DNA of 64,000 nucleotides from Bugulina stolonifera (Eukaryota > Bryozoa > Gymnolaemata > Cheilostomatida > Bugulidae): positions 5,973,072 to 6,037,071 of the forward strand of contig OW285189.1 in NCBI GenBank assembly GCA_935421135.1, written 5' to 3'. The stretch's first letter is position 1. Every line of letters begins with the position of its first letter. Below the pieces are notes generated by a model, which worked only from the letters and a program-made list of their open reading frames with translations, was not told the DNA's origin and searched no databases. The translations under genes and the position numbers were made by a program. Below are positions 14,101 to 26,100 of the stretch, piece after piece.

Positions 14101-17100
14101 TATTCAAGCCAATTGAGAGTGGTGTAAGTGTGGCATACATCATTTGGGGCCACATGCTGTAGTAAGCAAATGTACATAAAACAAGAACATATGGCTGAGG
14201 TACTCTGTTGCAACAAGCAAAATTTTACCAAAGACACAGTGATACTACATGTAGATCAAGTTTCTGTTTGAAGCCTAGACTTGAAATAGCAGATTAGATG
14301 AGGACATTGGGTACTGCTGGCATTAATTCCCACCCATTACCTATGCTGGAATTTCAGCTAAATTAACCACACTAATTTAATTGGCTAGGCTTTGTTATGT
14401 AACAACTTCCATTTTGTTTCCACAGTTACAGAGTAAACAAAGTTTACATCCTTTGTAATTCAATATGGCAGAATGAGAGATTGCAGTGTTTTCCATTTGC
14501 AGAAAACAAACAAACTGATTATATTATATGAATTTTTGTGGTATATATGGAAAAATAATAACCTATATAACATAATTGCTACATGAAAAGGCATTAGAAT
14601 TCTTTCGAAATTATTTGTATGGAAGAAAAGACAACTCTTACTCCACATAACAAAGTTTCTTTTTCATTGAGAATTAGTTAAGTAGGAGTCATCTCCCTCG
14701 GATTTTGTTGTATTAATAAACATTTAAACTCAATAAATTTGTTTTCTAATAGATGAAATTTAAAAGCAATGTCAAAAGTAAGTAGCACATATTTTATTAG
14801 CCAAAATGCTAAAAGCATTTAATAAATTTTGTAGCTACACACTAACTAGGAACAAAATATTTTTATATATGAGTTTGTAACTTCTGTAACCACTGGCGTT
14901 GTAAATAAATATAAACATGTAACCTTGTAACTTCTGTAACCACTGGCGTTGTAAATAAATATAAACATGTAACCTTGTAACTTCTGTAACCACTGGCGTT
15001 GTAAATAAATATAAATATGTAACCTTGTAACTTCTGTAACCACTGGCGTTGTAAATAAATATAAATATGTAACCTTGTAACTTCTGTAACCACTGGCGTT
15101 GTAAATAAATATAAACATGTAACCTTGTAACTTCTGTAACCACTGGCGTTGTAAATAAATATAAACATGCAACCTTGTAACTTCTGCAGCCACTGGCGTT
15201 GTAAATAAATATAAACATGTAACCTTGTAACTTCTGTAACCACTGGCGTTGTAAATAAATATAAATATGTAACCTTGTAACTTCTGTAACCACTGGCGTT
15301 GTAAATAAATATAAATATGTAACCTTGTAACTTCTGTAACCACTGGCGTTGTAAATAAATATAAACATGTAACCTTGTAACTTCTGTAACCACTGGCGTT
15401 GTAAATAAATATAAACATGTAACCTTGTAACTTCTGTAACCACTGGCGTTGTAAATAAATATAAACATGTAACCTTGTAACTTCTGTAACCACTGGCGTT
15501 GTAAATAAATATAAACATGTAACCTTGTAACTTCTGTAACCACTGGCGTTGTAAATAAATATAAACATGTAACCTTGTAACTTCTGTAACCACTGGCGTT
15601 GTAAATAAATATAAACATGTAACCTTGTAACTTCTGTAACCACTGGCGTTGTAAATAAATATAAACATGTAACCTTGTAACTTCTGTAACCACTGGCGTT
15701 GTAAATAAATATAAATATGTAACCTTGTAACTTCTGTAACCACTGGCGTTGTAAATAAATATAAACATGTAACCTTGTAACTTCTGTAACCACTGGCGTT
15801 GTAAATAAATATAAATATGTAACCCATGTAACTAACGTATGAATAAGTATATAATTATAATCTCTTGTAACCATGTAACCAATAATAAATTGAGTTGCTG
15901 ACGAGGGTAGGGTATTGACTTGTGCTTTCCCCTCCTACAAATTTTGGGAATTGACCTCTCAAGTTACCCCCTTATATCCTTCAATGTTTAGTAAGAACGT
16001 TTGACCCGGTTGCTTTGAGATCTCTAGAGACTTTGTAGTGCGAATAGAACACTTAGACATGATATGGACATCTTTTTATACTAGTCACAATGCTGTAGTT
16101 CAAACTGTGTGCAATTTTTAAATTGTTGCACAATATGATTGCTGTATAGTTTTCATACAACAAATCAAATTGTGATCTCTTATACTTGTACATATGCGTC
16201 CAGCTCATTAGTCGATGAATTTTTATAATATTAGTAAATTTGTTGATTTTTGTTTAACCTGACATGCACCATTCGTTTTATCATCAGATTGTTTACCTGA
16301 ACATATACATGTATAACTGTGTAGGTGCACTGAACACGACTGCCACCAGTATTACTGTGAAGAAGCAGGAGTTACCTCCTCCACCTAAAATACGAGACTT
16401 TGTCGATCCGAGAATTACAGAGAACACTGTTTACGAGACAGATAATAATTTCCAGAGAGATTGGTTGACAGGTAAGCTAACTCACATGCACCAAAAATGT
16501 ATGTAATACTCGTATCTTAGATTAGATTTGAAATCCAATGGTTTGACACTTTATTATTTCTGATTTTTTCTGAGAAATAGCTATGAAAGATCAAATTTTA
16601 GAAGAAAAATGGCAACAGATGCAAAGTTCCCATCATTGACCGACTACAGGAACACCGTATTGCATGTAACAGTTGTTTTGTTTGGCTTATGTTGTTTATG
16701 TTGAGGATTTTATTATATGTACGGATGGAAACACATTGAAGGATGGTTTTGTAGCCCCACAATGTACCACAGAACCCTGAAGATGATCAAGCAATCACAC
16801 TTTGGTTTTCTATGAAGCTAATATTATGTTGTACGTACATAATTTGATTATTAAAGCTAAAACCATGTTTGAAATAGGAAACAAACAAGTGCATCAGGCA
16901 TTTGGCAGCGAAGGTGAGATAGTGATGGAAAACCATAACAAGTACTCCAAGGTTAGTCAGATTCAATACCCAAGAAGTCCTGGTGAGTGGTGCCCAGAGG
17001 GTGCTATACATGGAGAAAGGTCAACTCCTGCATCTCCAAGTCTTGTACGTAAACTCAACAAAGGACAGAAGAGATGGACCGGGTTGCCTAAGCCTGTAGA

Positions 17101-20100
17101 GGTATGTGTAGTTGATGACTGATTGTGTTTTATATAATCCCATAGAAGACCTCCTAGTTCTCAAGTAGGACTTGGGTACCTATCCAAACTTCACTCATAC
17201 ATATACATGTATGTCACACATTGTATTGAAAGTATACGGTAGATCAGACAACAACTTTTCTTATCTTTCATATGAACATATCTACAATGTATACATAATT
17301 ATATCATGTTCTTACTAGAGAAGACAACTTCCTGTATAATGTTGTGCTATAACTGTGTGTTGTGGTACGATTAGACAGAGATGCAGATACAAGGAGTTGT
17401 GGAAAGTGTGTCTAGTAGCTTCAGTAGTACTACTACTAGTTGTAGTGCTCTTGCACTTGGTGAGAGTATGGGTAGTAGGTACCACTGTAGTACTCGTAAT
17501 AAACACTCTAACACACTCATAACTTCTACTGTGACTAAGGGTGTAAGTAATATTGCTGCTGTGACTAAGGGTGTAAGTAGTACTGCTACTGTGACTATTG
17601 GGTGTAGTAAGTAGTACTGCTACTGTGACTATTGGGTGTAGTAAGTAGTACTGCTACTGTGACTATGGGTGTAGTAAGTAGTACTGCTACTGTGACTATT
17701 GGGTGTAGTAAGTAGTACTGCTACTGTGACTATGGGTGTAGTAAGTAGTACTGCTACTGTGACTATTGGGTGTAGTAAGTAGTACTGCTACTGTGACTAT
17801 GGGTGTAGTAAGTAGTACTGCTACTGTGACTATTGGGTGTAGTAAGTAGTACTGCTACTGTGACTATGATTGCATGTAGAGCTGTAGATGAAGCTAGTCA
17901 GCTCCTCTGACAGATCACACTTTAATAATAACTGCATTAAATTATTAACACTGGTTTCCAAATGTAGCAATCGATTCTTCTGCTAGTAAAATACAATGTC
18001 GCAGCATTATACTGATAATCTCTGCAAAAGATGTCTTGCATCTTGGTTTACACTCATTGTAATTTGTACAACAGCAGTTGGAGTTAAGCTACAAATCTAA
18101 TTGGATAAGAGAAACAGTTCATAAACTGCTATTCACAACTTCGATATTTGGTCTTTGAGGCTGTGAAACGGCTGTTTTTACATGAAACATATAAACGAAA
18201 CGTCACAACTTATATTTAATTAATGGGGTATCCTGATTGGTTTAAAGGCTGGCGATAGATATAGCAAGTGTGCTTCTTTATTTTTTGCTTTTTCATAAGA
18301 AAATTGCATTCAAAATATATATTGGATGCGTTGTTATCAATTTTTATCTGCTATAGAGATATATGATGGTGTTATTACAGGAGTCAGATACTATGATCGC
18401 CGGAGTAATAGACGAAATTGAACAGTCAGTAAACCCTTCCGTTGAAAAGTTCCAGCCATCAGAAGCTCTTTCTAGAATTGGTAAGCTTGGAGACTAGATA
18501 CATGTATGTAGTGCAGACATTGGTGAAAATGTCTTCTATCTACAGATATTTATATACATGTAGTTTCCATGGTTCATGATACTGTTATGTTGCGTAAAGT
18601 CAAGGACGTTTTGAGCCAGAATATATCCATAGGTTCAAGTTGCATTAGACATCATTTAGGTAATTTGTTTGCTACTGGTTTTAATAATACGCAATGTTAC
18701 CTGCAGTGGATGAGTGGAGGGCTAAATGGCACTTGAACAGGAGGTTTGATGACGCCACACCTGAGGACCTGATTAGGGATATGGAGGATATTCATCCACA
18801 TGTCAGAATTAAAGCTATATCAACATGTGCTAGGGCCTCCAACTACAAGCCTCCACCACTTGAAGGTAGCCTAAGAACTGCAATTTTGGCAACTTGTCTA
18901 ATATAATATTGCAATGCTCACTGCATCTTACAGTTATCTTGAAAATATTCTGTCATGAATTTAGATTTTCTAATTGATGTCGAGTTCTAATGACAGAAAC
19001 TTCTGGAAGAAAGCGGAATTGTTTTTATCATCATTATTGTGTGAGCACAATGTAATGCATGTAGGAAGTGATGTCATCAGCTTAGACAGCTGCATCGATC
19101 CCATTGATATGGGCACTGTATACCCCATCGCTGTTCAGCTCGATATGTGTATGTGTAGTGTCCAATATGTAATACAGATAGAGTACTTTAGTGTAACTTG
19201 TACGGTTATTTTTGTCTGCATCCAGGTATTCAGCTGTTCTCGGTGCAGCAGGCACAGAAAAGTAATCTACCAGAGAAGATATTTGTAGCACTGAATTGTT
19301 TGTTAGAGGATGGTCACCCCAAGGTGCGGTTAGCAGCAGCCATCTCGCTGCACGCGCTCCATAGACCATGTGACAAGGCAGAGGAGATACTTAGATTTAA
19401 CCTTCTACCTGATCAGGTTAGATGCTATACTACAGCTGGTACAGTGTATATCAATATGACTAAATACACCATTACAAGTCATATATACAGTTGTGTGGCT
19501 GGGAATATTGTGCAGGCCAGCGTGCCATATGCTTGGATCCCTTAGTGTGCTATGAGACTGGGTTCTTTAGTAAAGAAGTTCAGCTTCCACAGGTTTATGT
19601 GATAAAATATGTAACGCTTGTAAGAACAACGTTTCTAAATCACTGTAGAAGTTTATTATATCATGAGATCACAGATTCTGATGAAGCCGAAAGTTTAAAC
19701 TATTATATTCCTTGTAGAATAAAGCAGACAGGTGGGCGGCTGTACAATGTCTCGGATTCTATGGTGTCACCGACAGTGATGTCATTGGTGAATGCGTGGA
19801 GCAAATGATGAATAATGAAGACATGATTCAATACGAACGAGCGTGTTCACTGCTGGCTCATATTAGTAACAACACGGTATGTATTCTATATTGTGGTATG
19901 TACAGTACATCAAATGTCTTGTGTATGTATACATATAGTACATCATTATAGTAACACAGCTATGTTATCGCACATATCAGTTATAATACAGTATGCTTTA
20001 TTAGGAATATAGTATATCAGTATATTATATCATTGGTAGTACTATTGTACGTGTATTGTTAACCAGTTAGTCATACAGTAATATGGTGCATGTACATATC

Positions 20101-23100
20101 ATATTATGTTAGTAGTAATACAATATTTCGATGCTATGTTACACTCTATGTATGCAGTAACATGACATATACATTGTATGTACATGTAGATTATGTGGAC
20201 TAATGACGGTACACATTTCTACAAGATATATAAACATGTACATCATACACAGTCATGTATACTACATGTATATCTAATAAATTCTTTTCCCAATATGTAT
20301 TCACATTTAATAACCAAAATAATTATATTTCAGGATGAATATGGACAGGTAACTTTGAAACTGGTTTCACTTTACTGTATTTTCAATTTGAATTATTTAT
20401 TTTATTCTGACTTTCTTGGCTACCCTTACTTCTTCTCAGGCTTATTTCTACTAATTCCCTTCTCCGGCTCTCCTCCATCTCATCATCTCAGTCTCTAACC
20501 TGGGAACTCATCTCAAACATAGCCTTAGCTCTCTATACATAACTAATAGAATTAGGAATCCACATATATATGTAGTTTGCTTGACTGTCCCAAATAAAAG
20601 ATAGCAAGAGGGAGACCATAGTAACTAATATATTGTAAATAGTGGAAATAGGGACGCACGTTATTAGAAATATCTGCAATAAGGATATAACTTTTATCTT
20701 ATTTCACCAATGTATCGTACTTCCTGTATGACTTCCATCCACGTCCATTCAGCTCTTCCTATGACTTTTAAGAATTCAAAAAGAGGCTAAAATAGTCTTT
20801 TCTATCTGTCGAAGTTTTAAGCACTGTACTGTCCCATCTGTTGAACCTCATGTAGCACTCATTGCATGACCTGTTTCTGTATTTACTGCTATGGGGAGAG
20901 TTTATCATATGTGGTTCGGTAGTAGTAGGTAAGCATGTACACACTACCCTCAGATATTCTGAACTTCATTGAACTCTGTAAATTCTGTACAGTGTTCTAC
21001 CAACCTTAAACCTACCTTGTTATCCCTCCTTCTAGCAGCTCTTTGTTCTCTTCTTTAGAGCAACATTACGGAAAAAAGTTAAACAATCCATTATAATAGC
21101 AATCATTCACATAGAATAGGCACAGTCATATAAGTATCACAATTTCATATTTTTTATATCTGTGTGTCTACTATCTCTTGTATATGTTATTGCAATAAAC
21201 AGTCACCTAGCACATAGCAGCGTGTTAGCATCGCTTTATATAATTACTACATAATAGCTACATGACTGTATCCTCTGACATTACGCCATTATGTTTTAGA
21301 GTTTAGTTCATTCCATGTTAGCCGAACATCTTAATGACTGCAGTTGGAGGCATCGGGTGATGGCCTTGAAATGTCTTCCTAAGCTATATGGAGATATTAA
21401 TATAGATATACAGAACAAAGTGGTAAGTGCATAATTATGTGTACGTATATCATAAAGGTAGTGGCTGAGGTCATATTGTAATGGTTTCTGTGATTTGGTG
21501 CGGTCGTCCTTGGACGACTATCGACCCAGAAATGAAGTGCCTATGAGTGGTAATAGGACTTCGCATTACATGAAAGATCGAGCGGTCTCGATAGCCCAAA
21601 TACTACCAAAGACGACCCATCTGATCTCAAGTCCGACCTTCAGACTATACAAGGAAAGAGAGTAGTTCGACCTAGTAGGCGGTTCGCAAAGCGAATGACC
21701 TAGTAAAAGGAAGAGAAAGTCTCTGTATCAAGTATAGATGTGTCTTTATTGAAAGCCAAGTGTAGACTGAGACAATGAACAGTAAAACAGTGCCCTTTAT
21801 ATAGTATAAGGACTTCCGGCCGACGTGACGTCGGGAAAAGACGACGTGTGGTCGTCCGGAAGTTGCGCAACAAGATGGCCGCCGGAAGCCCGACGGCCGA
21901 CCCAAAATAGGTCGGGTTCTACAAAAGTTGCTTATAATGGTCCAATTCATGTACAAAATGAATATCAATGGATTCTGAGAGGTCGGGCCTCTGTACATGG
22001 GTATAAAAGGCATTAAAAGACTTAGATATAATCATATAATCATATACAAAATATAAGAGTAAAGTACAAGCAGATATATACATGTATGCACACAATAACG
22101 AGTGTCAGATGTAAGATACGACTGGGCGTACCATCACATAGCCCCCTCACACTAGGTCATGGGTGTCTCTAGTGTCAAGTTAAGAAGGGTACGGTACAGT
22201 GTAGATTCTCTGGATACTATATCCAAGTCTGCTTGTATGAGCTGGAGCTGTTGGGGGTGATTTAGATGCTGGTTGGCTAGTCCGCGAAGAGCTATTTCTC
22301 GAGCATAGAGAGGTTCCAGATGTTGGCGTAGAGTGTCCCCCACCTGTTGACGGCTGGCAAGGTAGTGAATCCGTGGCTTGAGTTCAGCAAGTTGTTGCAT
22401 GAGCGACGGATCCGGAGATGCAGGACGTGTGGCATTCGGCTGAGTTAATACAGGAGATGCAGGAGGTGGGAACTGGACGGCAGGAGAGTCTGGAGCGGCT
22501 CGGAGTAGGTCCCTGGTAGGTGTGTGAGGAGAGCAGTGTGGCGAGACTTCTAGTGTCGGCCTAGACTGTAGTGGTTCAATTAGGAGAACTGGAAAAGCTG
22601 TACAAGAAGCTGCACATGAGACCTTGGGTGGAGAGCCTTCATAGAGAGTGCCTGGCTGAGCAGCAGGCATACTCTTCCTTGGAGCAGGCCGGGTCTTCCA
22701 AGAAGGTAGACGTCCGCGTCGGCCAGGGGAGGTGACGCTTACGGCGGAGGTACTAATACTGGGTCGCCAGGGAGAAGGTCCAGCTGGAGTGGTAGGCGAC
22801 GAGGAAGAGGAGGAGGTAGCATCAGAGGGTGCTGAGTCAGGCGTCCGTTCTGGAGATGGAGAGGGACTGTGCCGTCTTTTAGGAGGCCGCTTCCGGGCAG
22901 AGGAGGTGCTAGGCAGGTAGACTGGCTTGTTTGTTCCCGACTGTCCGTCCATGGTAGGACGACATGGCAGGAATGGTGGGGGATCCTTTACGCCCCACCA
23001 TTCCATGAGGGCCGCGTAGCTGGGCCCATCTGTGAGGAAGAGACGTTTCCCACAGATACTGGATCTCCGACTGAAGTGATGGCCTAGTGCATCACGGCTA

Positions 23101-26100
23101 ACAGAGCTGCGTCCGCAACGGCAGTAGAAGCGTGCGAAGTGTTGCCAGATGTGTATGTTTAGCCTCTTGAGGGTTCCGGAAAAGCCACACTTTGCACACT
23201 TGAGGTTAGGCTGACTCCTTCTGGCCAAGTCGTCTCGGGCCTGCTGGGTGAAGGTGCTAATCCACGGTTTAGTGGCTCCGGAATGCTGGGATGACTCTAT
23301 GGGTAGCTTGTCAGTTAGTTTGTGCAGCTTAATTGTAGCTTGCTTCAGGGTAGAGGTGACAGGAGGTGGAGTAGGGGGAGGCGTGCCGTCTGGAGTGAGT
23401 GTCTTCCGTACAGGAGATGCGTCTACAATACACAATTCATTTGATGTGAATCCTTTGCCTTCTAACTCATGCTCTCTCCTGTGGAAATGTGCAGGGGAAT
23501 CCTCCTCTGTCCCGACTGGTCTATGCCGAGTGGGGAGGGAGGGAGAATTCATGCCTGACAGTTCCACAGGTGTGGGTTGTTCCTCTAATTCTGATTTGTT
23601 CCCTACTGGTAACACTGAGATTTGCTTACCTTCAGCTGTGAAGACAGGCTGATTGGAGTGATCCATACTGGAAGGAGTAGCCGTCTCGTCCACACGAGAA
23701 TGAGAAAAGATACGAGTGCTATCGTTAGCTTCACTAGTGACACGAAGAGTGCAGAGGTTGCCACATGTAGGGATACATGCGCTTTGGTGAAGTGCTGGAC
23801 GAGAAAGGACTACTCGTCTGTGAGCTGTTGTATTTATACTAGCCGAGGGATGAGCAATTGGCTCAATTGTAGGCAATGCCTCAGGCACATTTTCTTTGTT
23901 CGACTCGTCAAATAAGCGCGGGAACACGGCAATAGTTGCCTTCGATTGCTTCTTATCCGCTTTATGGGATTTCGAGAGTTCGGCAATCTGTATCTTAGGC
24001 TGAACTTGTTCGGCAATACTGAATTCCGTAAGAGTACTTTTTGCTCTTTGTATTTGAACTGCTGGCAGTATAGACTGTATCTCCGTCGTAGGGATTATGT
24101 CATGGAGGTCGGCTACGCGATACTTCGCGTCCTCTGGATCATGTCGGGCTATTGAAACTTGAACATTCTTCGAGAGGTTCAGAGGTAGCTCTTCTGTCTG
24201 GTCCAGCACGGTTTGCTCCGTGTCGATCCTCAGGCCGCGGATTTGGACTGTAGTGTCTGGCAGTTCTACACACGATAAGTCGTCCGCCGGGGTATACTGA
24301 ATTTTGGAGGGAATCAGTTGCTGATTAGTGTCGGGTCTGGACGTGGCCAGATCCTGTTGGTCCTTCTGAGTTGAGGACAGGTCGGGTTTGCCTTGTGAGG
24401 TCTGGTCCGACTGGGCGGGACTTGTGAGTCGTCCTTTCAGCCTTGGGGGGTGATCTGTGGTCACTTCGGTTGTGTCCGGCTTTGAGTGGAGTCGTTTCTT
24501 GCCTGGGTTTGGCCTAGTGGGTATAGGTTCATCCACTGTGACGGGTGTGGGTGACACCGTCGGCCTGGAGTGTGATGGGCTAGTTGTACGTGGGATTTTC
24601 CGCTTGGAGCGGCTACTCCTGTCTTTAGGCTTAGTGGGTATAGGTTCTTCCACTAGGACGGGTTCTGATGTGTCCGTCGGCCTCTGTGGACGACCATGGT
24701 GGTTTGGTCCACTTTTCTTGGGTTTGGCCTCAGTAGGAATGGGTTCATCTACTGGGACGGGTTCTGATGTGTCCGTCGGCCTCTGTGGACGACCATTGTG
24801 GTGTGGTCCACCTTCTCTTTGCTGGGCTCCAGTAGGAATGGGTTCATCTACTGGGACGGGTCTTGATGTGTCCGTCGGCCTCTGTGGACAACCATTGTGG
24901 TTTAGTCCACCTTCTCCTAAGTTGTTGTCTGTGTCGGCCACAGTAGGAATGGGGTCATCTACTGGGACGGGTTCCGGTGTGACCGTCGGGCCGTCATCCG
25001 CTTCTTGACATTTCTGTAGGAGGGTGTGTAGGGCTTTCCGTAGGAGGTCAGCGGGAAGCTCCTCTTGTTGTTTTGGAGGGCTGGTCTTGCCATCTTTGTT
25101 ACGTAGGAAGGCCGCTCCGGTTTCCAGTGCTTCCTCCATATCATCGGGCTGTAACCATGTATAGTACCATCGTAGGCCGTGGTTGTGGACTGTGAGGCAG
25201 AACTTCTCTACAGTCCATTCTTCCAAAGATGCAGGGGGTGCTCCTTCAAAGGCTGTTGCCATCAGTCTACGGATGAGAGCTGCATAGTCTCGGAGTGACG
25301 TGTGGGCTGGCTGTTCCAGGGTGGACAGCTTCCATCGGGCTTCTCTGGCAGATAGTCCATACTGTTCCCTCAGTCGGGAAAATATCTCTTCGACTGATCG
25401 GGGTCGGCCGCATTCTTGCGCGGGCCCGTGTAGGGCGGCTCTAAGCCGTATGAGGCGTGCTCTGTCATTCCAGTTGCAACGCTCTGCCATAGCGGTGAAG
25501 TCTTCTATAAAGATTTCTACGTCCTCTTGTCCGTTGTAGCTGAGTGTTTTGAGGTCCTGCTCGGCTTGGTACATCACCTGCTGAAGCAGGTTCCTTATTC
25601 GTTCCATGTCGGTAGGGTGTCCGGTAGTGAGTAAAACTGCTTTGGTTTGTTAGGCCGTGTCGGCCTAGTCGACGTACTGAGTACCGTCAATCTATTCTGG
25701 ATCCGAGGTCGGTCTTTGATTGAAGATCCGGCGTAGGTCGGGCTACATCCAGCGGAACCACGAGAATTATGGGTGCACTTTAGCGTTTGTCACCTTCTCG
25801 TATCCAAGGTTCCCGGGTCCGAGTCCTTAATCGCCGTCGAAGTATTGAAGAATGAGGTCGGTCGGTTACCCGAGGCCGAGGTCACCTTCCTTCGCTTCGT
25901 ATCGTAAGAGTACGACCTTAGAATCCCACCGCTGCCACCAATGTAATGGTTTCTGTGATTTGGTGCGGTCGTCCTTGGACGACTATCGACCCAGAAATGA
26001 AGTGCCTATGAGTGGTAATAGGACTTCGCATTACATGAAAGATCGAGCGGTCTCAGTAGCCCAAATACTACCAAAGACGACCCATCTGATCTCAAGTCCG

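Larger units (their letters stand above)
10766..15925. mobile_element. Large foldback DNA element (5.16 kb) with 50-bp repeats in both arms
   Basis: Inverted arms begin GCACAAGTCAATATCCTACG on the left and, on the opposite strand, GCACAAGTCAATACCCTACC on the right. The element is flanked by perfect 10-bp direct repeats TTTCCCCTCC (10756-10765 and 15926-15935), a convincing target duplication. After about 100 bp of matching arm, each side continues into tandem arrays of one 50-bp unit in opposite orientation: about 38 copies on the left and 19 on the right. The centre (12771-14875) is unique, AT-rich and has no long ORF, so the element looks non-autonomous. It occupies most of the HEATR4 intron 10383-16324. 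Arms with internal repeats and a 9-10-bp duplication recall Drosophila FB or Mutator-like elements; the superfamily is not settled by what I can see. Confidence 0.9.

Noticed and set aside
10868..15826. CRISPR-like array
   Set aside because: Regular repeats but no spacers; this is a eukaryotic foldback element with tandem units.
14835..15874. Three overlapping minus-strand frames of 300-342 codons
   Set aside because: Same artefact in the inverted right-arm array.
19526..19593. Extra HEATR4 exon encoding RAICLDPLVCYETGFF ...
   Set aside because: Splice sites and phase would allow it, but it would break a HEAT repeat; joining 19416 directly to 19718 gives the expected DQNKADRWAAVQCLG.
21672..22016. 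Identical 113- and 63-codon frames in both LTRs (also at 26137-26481)
   Set aside because: They fall across the LTR promoter and poly(A) region, start in repeat DNA and have no known domain. They are duplicated only because the LTR is.
24457..25008. Plus-strand 183-codon frame with SVGLCGRP repeats
   Set aside because: It mirrors the proline-rich repeats of the gag ORF; it has no independent support.
22732..25539. Plus-strand frames inside the retrotransposon, including one of 183 codons
   Set aside because: They lie antisense to the 1,151-codon gag ORF and show only mirrored repeats; the GC-rich DNA has few stops.
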